DNA of 55,667 nt, taken from NCBI GenBank assembly GCA_015067545.1, contig SVMG01000011.1:1-55667 (forward strand). Reading direction: 5' to 3'. The translations under genes were made by a program, and so were the position numbers. A model generated the notes under the pieces. The model did not search any database and was not told where the DNA came from. It saw only the letters and a list, made by a program, of their open reading frames with translations. The stretch's first letter is position 1; each line of letters starts with the position of its first letter. Shown one piece after another: positions 32,137 to 39,774 of this stretch. The DNA is from Oscillospiraceae bacterium. GTDB taxonomy: Bacteria > Bacillota > Clostridia > Oscillospirales > Oscillospiraceae.

Positions 32137-33255
32137 TTATTTGATGCCTTCCAGTATGTTGTAAAGAATGGGACGGATATGCTGTGCCATCCGATAGAAG
32201 CCCAGATCGTTGGGGTGGGTGTGATCGACCGTGCAGGCATCCTGATCTTCGTCACCAAACATACCGACACCGTCCAGATAATACAGATTCTCGTCACCCT
32301 CTGCCCAGGCACGGGTGCAGGTCTCCATGATAATGCGGTTCGTCAGCACAAAGTCCCGCTGGTTTGGCTGATACTTGCGTAGTCTCGGGAAGCCGGCACG
32401 GCTCATGATCAAAATAGGCGTGTCAGGCTGATGCTCTCTCAGCCGGGCATAGAAGGGATAATGCTTTGCCCGGAATTCTTCAATACTGAAATTGCGAAGC
32501 TCCAGATTTGTGACGATGGCGCTGAGCTCCAGAGAACCGATAAAATCTGCCACTTCCAGCTCGCCCAGTGCATTACCGGAAAAGCCCAGATTGATAAAAT
32601 CACAATTCAGCCAACGGCTGACATGGTTGGGATAGTTGTTGCCGGGGCGGGAAGCACTGGCGCCGTGGGTAATGGAATCGCCGTAGAAAAGAACAGGCTT
32701 TTCGTATTTATAGGGCGCCGGCGCAAACAGGGAGCAGCCCTCTTTGATACCTATGCAGAGCTTATTCACGCCGTTGTATATGGGCAGGTTGATCAGGACT
32801 TCGTGCTCGGCGTAATTATCAAAGGTGGAAAACCAAACGGAGCCGGTGAAGAATCGGTCTTTATCTTCCTGAAACTGGGGAGGCACTACGGTTCTGATGT
32901 ACTGGAAACGACTGCTTCCCCGTGGGGCGGAATATACATCCAGACCGGAATGGCCCGAAACAGGCATATAAATAGCGGGTGATACTTCGGACACCTCCAC
33001 CATAACAGCCAGATAAGGAGAATTTGTGGCAAAACGCAGGCGGCCACCCACAGTATGATGAATCAATTGCCGCATTCCGGGATTTAAGGCTTCATCGTCT
33101 CTATATGCCTCCGGCATACGCCAAAGTTTGCCCGTTCCGATGGGATCATACAGACCGTTGATCTCAATAGGGGCTTCGTCATAATTATAATAATGTACAT
33201 CTGTTTCGTTGGCGGTTTCAATTCGGAAATTGGGGTCGATTTTGCTGATATCCAT
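32137..33255 (-). CDS. SGNH/GDSL hydrolase with N-terminal beta-sandwich domain (CE2-like esterase)
   Basis: 372 residues, no signal peptide. An N-terminal domain (~1-185) is followed by an SGNH fold: block I VLFYGDSITHG with nucleophile Ser, block II NLGFSGNALG with the Gly, and block V DHTHPNDLG with Asp and His. The usual GxND block III is not clear (IVTNLELRN), as in the CE2-like esterases. A carbohydrate or acyl deacetylase is likely; the substrate is unknown. Start ATG 33255 has AGGAGG 8 nt upstream. It lies 33 nt behind a zinc-type ArsR gene and is probably co-transcribed and controlled by it. Confidence 0.85.
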   Translation of the reverse strand: MDISKIDPNFRIETANETDVHYYNYDEAPIEINGLYDPIGTGKLWRMPEAYRDDEALNPGMRQLIHHTVGGRLRFATNSPYLAVMVEVSEVSPAIYMPVSGHSGLDVYSAPRGSSRFQYIRTVVPPQFQEDKDRFFTGSVWFSTFDNYAEHEVLINLPIYNGVNKLCIGIKEGCSLFAPAPYKYEKPVLFYGDSITHGASASRPGNNYPNHVSRWLNCDFINLGFSGNALGELEVADFIGSLELSAIVTNLELRNFSIEEFRAKHYPFYARLREHQPDTPILIMSRAGFPRLRKYQPNQRDFVLTNRIIMETCTRAWAEGDENLYYLDGVGMFGDEDQDACTVDHTHPNDLGFYRMAQHIRPILYNILEGIK

Positions 33256-33288
33256 AATAAAATCCTCCTGTTGGTTGCAATGCGGAAT

Positions 33289-33582
33289 TTATTCCATTAC
33301 ATGTTCCAAACCCATCTGCAAAATGGTGCGCACATGGTCATCTGCCAGGGAGTAGAGGGAGTTTTTTCCCTCCCGGCGCACCTTGATCAGGTGCATTTGC
33401 TTGAGGATCCGAAGCTGGTGAGAAATGGCGCTTTGAGAAATATCCAGTGCACTGGCGATGTCGCCCACGCATTGCTCTTTCGGCAGCAGCAGCCATAAGA
33501 TCCGCACCCGGGTGGTGTCCCCAAAAGCCTTGAAAAGCTCTGCGATCTGCTGGGAAGTATCGATTGTCAGATTTTGCTCCAC
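33289..33582 (-). CDS. ArsR/SmtB-family metal sensor repressor (zinc/cobalt type)
   Basis: 97 residues: winged-helix with FKAFGDTTRVRILWLL, VGDIASALDISQSAISHQLRILKQMHLI and wing RREGKNSLYSL. The last helix, DDHVRTILQMGLEHVME, fits the SmtB/CzrA alpha-5 site DxH-x10-HxxE exactly, which binds Zn or Co across the dimer interface and releases DNA. The alpha-3 Cys cluster is reduced to a single Cys (QCVGD). Start is GTG 33582 with GGAGG 7 nt upstream, starting MEQNL. No metal transporter is adjacent; the SGNH gene is the only partner. Confidence 0.88.
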   Translation of the reverse strand: MEQNLTIDTSQQIAELFKAFGDTTRVRILWLLLPKEQCVGDIASALDISQSAISHQLRILKQMHLIKVRREGKNSLYSLADDHVRTILQMGLEHVME

Positions 33583-33611
33583 GGTAGCGCCCTCCTCCTT
33601 GCTTTTTCTTT

Positions 33612-33640
33612 ATTCTACTGCAAAATCCGCAGAAAGGCAA
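33612..33640 (-). promoter_or_regulatory. Promoter of the ArsR-SGNH unit
   Basis: Minus strand TTGCCT (33640-33635), 17 nt, TAGAAT (33617-33612). I see no clear ArsR-type inverted repeat around it. Confidence 0.55.
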
Positions 33641-33737
33641 GACGAAATTCACCGTCGTCTGCACTTTCACAGGGTAAACGCATAAACTGTCCTGTAAGCA
33701 TTTTGCTTCTTCCTATTTTTCATCGGGAGGTATCCAT

Positions 33738-34571
33738 ATGTCTGAACAATGCCAGGACACCCTGCGCTGCGACCCCAACGACCTGCAGCAGGCCATGTCC
33801 ATTCACACCCGAAAGATCACGGACAGCTGCCGGGATAAGGATTGCATCGAGGATCTGCGGGTCTATTTGACCACGGGCTCGCAAACACTGCTGGATACGG
33901 CCACCTGTGCCAAGGTGCGGTGCGCGGAACTGCTGTATACCTATATAGATGTAGAACCCGTGGCGTTCGACCGCCATCATTACTGCATCGATGTCACGTT
34001 CTACTACAGGGTTTTGGCGGATGCCACCATCGGCACTGCCCGGCCCGCCGCGCTGTACGGCGTAGCGGTGTTCACCAAGCGGGCGGTGCTCTGCGGCGAG
34101 GACAGCAAGGCCCACATCTACCGCTCCGATACCCGGCTGTGTGAGGCAGACGGCATCAGCCGCTACATTGCCAACAATCCCACTGCTGTGGTGGAAGTGC
34201 TGGATCCCATGGTACTGGGTTCTAAAGTGCGGGATGTTTGCGAGTGCAAGTGTAAGGATGAATGCGCATTGCAGCTGCCCGGTGCCATCAGCGGAATGTT
34301 TGATGACGAACTGGTGTTGTCCGGGGAGCGCAAGCGGCTGTATGTGACACTGGGCCAGTTCTCCATCATCCGACTGGAGCGGGATGCCCAACTCATCGTG
34401 CCGGTGCTGGATTACGCCATTCCCACCAAGGAATGCTGCGATGCTGCCGGTTGTGCAGAGGATCCCTGCGAGATGTTCTCCCGGATTCCGTTCCCGGCTA
34501 CCCAGTTTGCCCCCAACGGCTGCGACCGGGAGGTAAATGACGGCCCAAGCTGCCCATATAAGACTACCTGA
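33738..34571 (+). CDS. Conserved cysteine-rich clostridial protein of unknown function
   Basis: 277 residues with about twenty Cys, concentrated at both ends (CECKCKDEC near 165-175; ECCDAAGCAEDPCEMF near 235-250). No signal peptide or membrane helix. The central part (ELLYTYIDVEPVAFDRHHY, FYYRVLADA) looks like a beta-rich domain, and I recall similar hypothetical proteins in spore-forming Clostridia, though I cannot name the family. A spore-coat or envelope role is only a guess supported by the Cys richness. Start ATG 33738 has GGGAGG 7 nt upstream. A CATAAACT box at 33681 resembles late sporulation -10 elements weakly. Confidence 0.75.
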   Translation: MSEQCQDTLRCDPNDLQQAMSIHTRKITDSCRDKDCIEDLRVYLTTGSQTLLDTATCAKVRCAELLYTYIDVEPVAFDRHHYCIDVTFYYRVLADATIGTARPAALYGVAVFTKRAVLCGEDSKAHIYRSDTRLCEADGISRYIANNPTAVVEVLDPMVLGSKVRDVCECKCKDECALQLPGAISGMFDDELVLSGERKRLYVTLGQFSIIRLERDAQLIVPVLDYAIPTKECCDAAGCAEDPCEMFSRIPFPATQFAPNGCDREVNDGPSCPYKTT

Positions 34572-34578
34572 TGCGAAA

Positions 34579-34607
34579 GCCCCCTCGAAAGAGGGGGCTG
34601 TATTTTT
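34579..34607 (+). terminator. Terminator of the Cys-rich gene
   Basis: AGCCCCCTC-GAAA-GAGGGGGCT then GTATTTTT. Confidence 0.8.
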
Positions 34608-34617
34608 GAAATGCCGC

Positions 34618-34645
34618 TTGCATTTTTTGGAAAGGGGATTATAAT
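34618..34645 (+). promoter_or_regulatory. Promoter of the MATE-NUDIX operon
   Basis: TTGCAT (34618-34623), 16 nt, TATAAT (34640-34645). Confidence 0.6.
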
Positions 34646-34678
34646 AGGGGATATTATTGAAAAAGGAGACTGCGGGTT

Positions 34679-36064
34679 ATGAAGCGTCATCAGCAAAGCA
34701 TGCTCCAAGGGCCGCTTTTTTGGAATATCGTTACATACACTATCCCCATTATTTTGACCAGCCTTTTGCAGCTGCTGTTCAATGCGGCGGACCTGGTAGT
34801 CGTAGGCCGTTTTTGCGGCAGTGTTTCCGTGGCGGCTGTGGGTGCAACCGGCGCGATCACCAATCTGGTGGTAAACCTGTTTATTGGTCTGTCCATCGGT
34901 GCCGGTGTTTGTATGGCCCATGCCATGGGAAGCCGGGATGAAACGGCTATGCACCGGACTGTCCATACTGCACTTCCCCTGGCGTTGGTAAGTGGCGGCG
35001 TGCTGACGGTGGTTGGCGTTGCTTTCTCGGAGACCTTCCTTATTTGGATGGGCACGCCGGAGGATGTGCTGCCGTTGTCTGCGCTGTATATGCGCATCTA
35101 CTTCTGCGGTATGACCTTTAATATGGTGTACAACTTCTGCGCCGCCATTTTACGGGCTGCAGGAGATACCCAAAGCCCGTTGATCTTTCTCGCGATTGCC
35201 GGCGTGATCAATGTGGCGCTGAATGTGCTTTTTGTGATGGTGTTTCACATGAATGTGGCAGGCGTTGCGCTGGCTACGGCTATTTCTCAGGGCGTTTCCG
35301 CGGCGCTGGTGGTGATCGCACTGATGCGCCGTACCGACTGCTGCAGGCTGCAGCTGAAAAAGCTGCGTTTTTACAGGGCGCAGCTGGGGAAAATGATCAG
35401 CAAGGGCCTGCCCGCAGGCATTCAGGGCTCCATGTTCTCCATTTCCAACGTGGTGATCCAATCTTCCATCAATTCCTTTGGCGACATTTTTATGTCCGGC
35501 AATGCTGCCGCCAGCACCATCGAGGGCTTTGCCTATGTGTGCATGAATGCGTTCCATCAAACCGCGCTGAATTTTGTGGGGCAGAATGTGGGCGCAGGGC
35601 AGTACAAGCGTGTGAGCAGGACCGCCGGCATTTGCCTGGGCTGTGTGACGGTGGTTGGTATTGTGGTAGGCGGCGCAGTCTATGGATTCGCACCTCAGCT
35701 GCTTTCCATTTATATTACGGATTCCGCGGAGGCCATTGGTTACGGCGTGCAGCGCATGGCGTATGTGGCACTGCCGTATTTCCTGCTGGGATTGCAGGAT
35801 GTGACCACGGGACTGCTGCGGGGCATGGGCGTATCCCTGTCTCCCATGCTGATCTCCGTGCTGGGCATCTGCGGTTTGCGGATCTGCTGGGTGTATACGA
35901 TCTTCCAGATCCCGCAGTTCCACACAGCTGACGGATTGTTTGTTTCCTACCCCATCTCCTGGGGCGTGACATTTGTTGCCCAGTTTGTACTGTACGTGAT
36001 GGTTTACCGGAAACAGGCGGCGGCATATCGGAAGGAAAGCACGGAGGAACAGAATTGGAACTGA
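34679..36064 (+). CDS. MATE family multidrug/Na+ antiporter
   Basis: 461 residues and twelve predicted membrane helices in two halves. Early blocks TIPIILTSLLQLLFNAADLVVVGRF (shortened here to the family's PxxxxxxLQxLxNxxDxxxVG pattern) and GATGAITNLV, plus LRAAGDTQSPLIF and ALNFVGQNVGAGQY in the second half, are MATE hallmarks. Such pumps export cationic compounds in exchange for Na+ or H+. Start ATG 34679 has AAGGAG 11 nt upstream, a slightly long gap. Its end overlaps the NUDIX gene by 10 nt. The substrate is unknown. Confidence 0.92.
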   Translation: MKRHQQSMLQGPLFWNIVTYTIPIILTSLLQLLFNAADLVVVGRFCGSVSVAAVGATGAITNLVVNLFIGLSIGAGVCMAHAMGSRDETAMHRTVHTALPLALVSGGVLTVVGVAFSETFLIWMGTPEDVLPLSALYMRIYFCGMTFNMVYNFCAAILRAAGDTQSPLIFLAIAGVINVALNVLFVMVFHMNVAGVALATAISQGVSAALVVIALMRRTDCCRLQLKKLRFYRAQLGKMISKGLPAGIQGSMFSISNVVIQSSINSFGDIFMSGNAAASTIEGFAYVCMNAFHQTALNFVGQNVGAGQYKRVSRTAGICLGCVTVVGIVVGGAVYGFAPQLLSIYITDSAEAIGYGVQRMAYVALPYFLLGLQDVTTGLLRGMGVSLSPMLISVLGICGLRICWVYTIFQIPQFHTADGLFVSYPISWGVTFVAQFVLYVMVYRKQAAAYRKESTEEQNWN

Positions 36065-36570
36065 ATGATATTTACGACAAGGACCGCAACCTCACCGGAC
36101 GGGTACACCGCCGGGGCACCAAATGGGGCGCCGGGGAGTATGGCCTGGTGGTCTGCGTGTGGGTGTACGATGGAAAGGGTAAGCTTCTTATGACCCGCCG
36201 CGCACCGCAAAAGACATTCGCACTTACCTGGGAAAACTCCGGCGGCGCGGCCAGGGCGGGGGAGACCAGCCGGCAGGCAATCAGACGGGAGCTATTTGAA
36301 GAAACAGGCATCCGGGCGGAGGAAAAGGATTTTGAATTTTTGAGCACCACCCGGGATGATCGCTTTTTTTACGATCACTACTGCCTGAAGGCGCAGGTGC
36401 CGTTGGAGGAAATCGTGCTTCAAAGCGGCGAGACGGATGATGCAAAGTGGGTGAGCTTTGCGCAGGTGCATGAGATGATCGCGAAAAAAGAGATCTGTGA
36501 TGTCATCGCAGGGCAGTTCCTTGCAGAAGAACCGGAGCTGAAAAAACGGCAAACTGCACAAGAAGATTAG
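36055..36570 (+). CDS. NUDIX hydrolase (IPP isomerase-like subfamily)
   Basis: 171 residues. The Nudix box is complete: GGAARAGETSRQAIRRELFEE followed by TGI, with the metal-binding REL-x-EE residues (positions ~63-85). The N-terminal IYDKDRNLTGRVHRRG and WENSGGA match YfcD/IPP-isomerase-like Nudix proteins. It would cleave an X-linked nucleoside diphosphate or similar; the substrate is unknown. Start is TTG 36055: GGAGG at 36043-36047 sits 7 nt upstream and there is no better ATG. It overlaps the MATE stop and is translated with it. Confidence 0.87.
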   Translation: MELNDIYDKDRNLTGRVHRRGTKWGAGEYGLVVCVWVYDGKGKLLMTRRAPQKTFALTWENSGGAARAGETSRQAIRRELFEETGIRAEEKDFEFLSTTRDDRFFYDHYCLKAQVPLEEIVLQSGETDDAKWVSFAQVHEMIAKKEICDVIAGQFLAEEPELKKRQTAQED

Positions 36571-36604
36571 GAAATATTTGGATACCTTAACGGACGGATT
36601 TTTC

Positions 36605-36634
36605 TTGAAATGGAATATGCTTTCGGGGTATAAT
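36605..36634 (+). promoter_or_regulatory. Promoter of the phosphoribosyltransferase-like gene
   Basis: TTGAAA (36605-36610), 18 nt, TATAAT (36629-36634). Transcription should begin near 36641, at the first base of the leader hairpin. Confidence 0.6.
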
Positions 36635-36639
36635 GAAAA

Positions 36640-36700
36640 AAAGCGTTTTCGTGTACCCGGCAAAACGCTGTGCGCCGGGGCGGAAACGCTTTTCTTTTTA
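36640..36700 (+). promoter_or_regulatory. Possible attenuator leader with two exclusive hairpins
   Basis: AGCGTTTT (36642-36649) can pair with AAAACGCT (36662-36669). The same 5' strand can instead pair with AAACGCTTTT (36684-36693), with CCCGGC/GCCGGG (36656-36661 and 36674-36679) stacked inside, giving a long hairpin followed by CTTTTTATC, a terminator shape. The two folds cannot coexist. The ribosome site AGGAGG lies 20 nt further on. No known riboswitch motif was recognised. Confidence 0.5.
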
Positions 36701-36723
36701 TCTACAAGTAGGAGGAAAATATT

Positions 36724-37359
36724 ATGATTCAACTGTCTGAGCTTCCCGTGCGATATGGTAAGGTGCCCCTTCGGGTGTCCCGTGGCCATTTTGCCACCAA
36801 CCACAGCCATATCAATTACTATATTGATATTACATACAACAAGACCCGCCTCAGCGAGGCCAAGGATACCGCCCGGGAGCTGGTGAGCCATTTCATCAAC
36901 AACACACCGGTGGACACCATCATCTGCCTGGACGGCACAGCGGTGATCGGTGCCTGGGTTGCTGAAGAACTGACACGGACCGGATTCCATACAATGAATG
37001 CCCACCAGACCATTTATGTGATGGAGCCGGAGTTTAACAACAACTCCATGATCCTTCTGCGGGATAATCTGCAGCCGATGATCAAGGGCAAACACGTTTT
37101 GGTGCTGATGGCATCCTGTACCACCGGCTTTACGGCCAAGCGTGCCATCGAGGCCATTACCTATTACGGCGGTTATGTGGCCGGTGTGGCGGCGATCTAT
37201 CGGGCTGTGGATGAGGTGGGAGGATACCCTGTCCGTTCTGTCTACAGCGTCAGCGATATCCCAGACTACGAAAGCTACGATTCCCACGAGTGCCCCTACT
37301 GCAAGAAGGGCGTCAAGCTGGACGCACTGGTCAACAGTTTCGGTTACTCGGCACTATAA
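36724..37359 (+). CDS. Phosphoribosyltransferase-like protein (orotate PRTase-related) with C-terminal zinc ribbon
   Basis: 211 residues of type I PRTase fold. The segment HVLVLMASCTTGFTAKRA occupies the PRPP-loop position, but the two acidic residues normal there (as in VDDVxTTG) are replaced by Met-Ala-Ser, so either PRPP binding is altered or catalysis is lost. DTIICLDGTAVIGAWVAEEL matches the region preceding the loop. The C-terminus carries CPYC (one CxxC). Start ATG 36724 has AGGAGG 8 nt upstream. It sits behind a possible attenuator and is followed 33 nt later by a small membrane protein. The substrate cannot be assigned; orotate is only the nearest named relative. Confidence 0.75.
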   Translation: MIQLSELPVRYGKVPLRVSRGHFATNHSHINYYIDITYNKTRLSEAKDTARELVSHFINNTPVDTIICLDGTAVIGAWVAEELTRTGFHTMNAHQTIYVMEPEFNNNSMILLRDNLQPMIKGKHVLVLMASCTTGFTAKRAIEAITYYGGYVAGVAAIYRAVDEVGGYPVRSVYSVSDIPDYESYDSHECPYCKKGVKLDALVNSFGYSAL

Positions 37360-37392
37360 CAAGTGTTGTTTGTTTTTGACGGGAGGAATATA

Positions 37393-37860
37393 ATGAAACG
37401 CACGCTGTTGATTGTTTGCTTAATTGTTGCAATATTTGTTGTAATATTGCATGGATGCCGCCATCTCCTTTTTGGATTTGAACAGCCTTATAAATTCCGT
37501 CAAGAATATGATCAAATTGTTAAAATAGAAATTTTGAAAAGGTATGGCAGTGAGTACGATCCAGCAAGAGTGGAGGTGTTAAAGACTCTGGATGTTGCTG
37601 AACACAGAACCTTCATTGATGACCTCATAAAGGTGGAGGGCTCTCGCGTTGGCGCTATTGCGGTGTCTGGATTCGGTGCACATATTATTCGAATTACCTA
37701 CCGAAACGGCGAAATAGAATTAATTGGCCCTTACAATAACGGATATGTTTCTGTAGACGGAAGACTTTATACAGATTGTTATGTTATGGATAAGAATCAG
37801 TTTTACGATTTTCTCTCCAGAGTTTTAGGAGAAGTAATTACACCACCTACATTAGGATAA
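37393..37860 (+). CDS. Small membrane-anchored hypothetical protein
   Basis: 155 residues: an N-terminal membrane helix (~4-24) and a soluble domain with no recognised motif. A Cys at the helix end (LHGC) might be a lipidation site, but the lipobox is poor. The gene is distinctly richer in A/T and in TTA, AAT and ATT codons than its neighbours, hinting at recent arrival. Start ATG 37393 has GGGAGG 6 nt upstream. No function is proposed. Confidence 0.7.
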   Translation: MKRTLLIVCLIVAIFVVILHGCRHLLFGFEQPYKFRQEYDQIVKIEILKRYGSEYDPARVEVLKTLDVAEHRTFIDDLIKVEGSRVGAIAVSGFGAHIIRITYRNGEIELIGPYNNGYVSVDGRLYTDCYVMDKNQFYDFLSRVLGEVITPPTLG

Positions 37861-38050
37861 ACAAATTTTTCGTGTTTTCCGGGGATCACTACGGTGATCC
37901 TCCGAGGGAACCATGGCAATATAGCAGGCATTATTGGGGAAACCGCTTGGGAATATAGCCCCGTCCGGGATGGCAGACTGATCGCCATACATAAATACCC
38001 TCTATCAGTAGGGGCGGGCATCGCTCGTCCGAGAGATTTTGTTATTAATC
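37861..38050. other. Non-coding repeat-like stretch
   Basis: Contains the palindrome GGATCAC-TACG-GTGATCC (37883-37900) and GTAGGGGCGGGCATCGCTCG (around 38010), a pattern reminiscent of intergenic repeats in gut bacteria. No gene is supported. Confidence 0.45.
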
Positions 38051-38081
38051 AACCCTCCCGCGATTTTATCGCGGGAGGGTT
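38051..38081. terminator. Perfect 14-bp hairpin between convergent genes
   Basis: AACCCTCCCGCGAT-TTT-ATCGCGGGAGGGTT. Lacks a strong T-run on either side but its position after two converging genes suits a terminator. Confidence 0.6.
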
Positions 38082-38100
38082 CTGCGCTATATAGGGAATG

Positions 38101-39738
38101 TTAAATATAGCTTTCTTCTTCCAGAACGCCGGTATCGGGGTAGAATCGATATTCCTGACAGTAAAGACCTTGGCGGATACCAAAATACAAGCCGTCATCA
38201 TATTCGCCATTGATGTAGATTTCCATCAGATTGGTCCGCAGGATGGGGCGCTGAGTGCCGTTGATGGTGTCGATGCAGATGATGGTGCTGTTGTCAGTAA
38301 AGTACAGACAGCCTTTCCAATAGAACAGAAAATCCGATGGGGTTTCAAATTCATAGATCGTGTTGCAGATCTGCCCATCCAGGCTAAGCTGAATAATCGT
38401 TCCTTCGGGAGTGATGCAATAGGCATAATCGGCTGCGATGACCATATCGGTAACAGAAATATCTGCGATCTTGGTGAAAACACCATCCTGCTCCAGATAG
38501 GGCTGCACATGACCGAAATCACTGTACAACCAATCAGAATAGCGCCAGCAGGTACATTCTGCGTTCAGAGCAGCTTCTGCCTGAGATGGTGTCAGCTTGG
38601 TGAGGTTAGGGACAGCGATGGGTTCCACATCCAAAATCTCGGGAACATCTTCTGCGGTAATTTCATAATTATAGTGATCATGTCCCTGACCGGTGCCTCG
38701 TTGACAACTGCAAACGATGCCGTAATCCGGAAGTAATTCTCCGGTTTTGGGATTGTAACGATATTTTACTCTTGCAGGAATATCATAGTGATTTTGAATG
38801 GGGACGCATAGCCAAAACATACTTTCAATGCTTACTTCATATCTTTCGGGATAATCCCAATATTCAGAAAGACTGCCATAATAAGACTGACTTCTAAAGG
38901 GACTGTCGGGATCACTTAATTCCTTCTTCAGCACTTCGTAGAAATCAGGATTCATCATTATCCATTGCACCTGACCCTGTGTGCTTCCGGGGCGGTAGAA
39001 TGTTATATCATCGAGAGGCGTTGCGGGGATCGTATCTTTATACAAGTCCTTTTTTGCCCCGGTGTGAAAATCCAGATAGTAATAATGAAGCAGATAATTC
39101 TGATCCAGTGTATAGATGCAGGCGGTATCCTTGCCGCTGGCCCAAACATACCATTTAAGAAGCTCGGTGCTGAACTCCAACAGAGTGGTACTTTCTCCGG
39201 TGAGCATATCTATTCGGATCAACTGATTGTCGCCGGTAAAATATGCCCATTGTCCATCGGCTGCTTTAAGGGAGTAATTAGTCAAATCACGGTCAGAGGG
39301 GAGCGTATAGATGGCATTGTCGTCATATATCACGGTCAAAGGAGCTTTATTTTTAAGCTGGGCTAGAGAATATTTGCGATACTGATTGTTCTCCTGCTGT
39401 ACGAACCAAGAGTTAGAATAGACCTCAAAGGGCACATCCTCTGTGAAGCGATCTTCAAAGGGGACAATCTCCCGGTTTTCTACCACCCAGTCGAGGTTCG
39501 GCTCGGTGGGGGGAGGTACTGTGGCAGGTGCTGTGGTAGGTGCGGTAGATGGCGCTGTGGCCGGTACAGAAGTAGCGGGCACCCGGGAATCCGGGGCGCA
39601 GCTGGCGGGAGTTACATTGATGGAGGAAGAAAGAGTATCCGGGCCGGAAGAAGCCTGATCCGCCTGCTGCTGAGCGCAGGCACACAAAAGAAGGAAAACG
39701 GCGACAAATAAAACGGGTAAGTAATTAGCTTTTTTCAT
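38101..39738 (-). CDS. Secreted lipoprotein, beta-propeller-like (DUF5050-type), paralogue 1
   Basis: 545 residues. Signal peptide with lipobox LLLCAC (Cys ~20), then a Pro/Ser/Thr stalk (residues ~30-80, TAP-type 4-residue repeats), then repeated blade-like units such as GQWAYFTGDNQLIRIDMLTGE and LYFTDNSTIICIDTINGT. The form suggests a surface protein displaying a propeller domain. It shares NREIVPFEDRF and YDIPARVKYRYNPKTGEL with the next gene, so they arose by duplication. Start ATG 39738 has AGGGGG upstream. It follows paralogue 2 by 36 nt, with no promoter of its own evident. Function unknown. Confidence 0.82.
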   Translation of the reverse strand: MKKANYLPVLFVAVFLLLCACAQQQADQASSGPDTLSSSINVTPASCAPDSRVPATSVPATAPSTAPTTAPATVPPPTEPNLDWVVENREIVPFEDRFTEDVPFEVYSNSWFVQQENNQYRKYSLAQLKNKAPLTVIYDDNAIYTLPSDRDLTNYSLKAADGQWAYFTGDNQLIRIDMLTGESTTLLEFSTELLKWYVWASGKDTACIYTLDQNYLLHYYYLDFHTGAKKDLYKDTIPATPLDDITFYRPGSTQGQVQWIMMNPDFYEVLKKELSDPDSPFRSQSYYGSLSEYWDYPERYEVSIESMFWLCVPIQNHYDIPARVKYRYNPKTGELLPDYGIVCSCQRGTGQGHDHYNYEITAEDVPEILDVEPIAVPNLTKLTPSQAEAALNAECTCWRYSDWLYSDFGHVQPYLEQDGVFTKIADISVTDMVIAADYAYCITPEGTIIQLSLDGQICNTIYEFETPSDFLFYWKGCLYFTDNSTIICIDTINGTQRPILRTNLMEIYINGEYDDGLYFGIRQGLYCQEYRFYPDTGVLEEESYI

Positions 39739-39774
39739 CAGTTTTGACCCCCTGTGTTGTAGTATCGAGAAATA

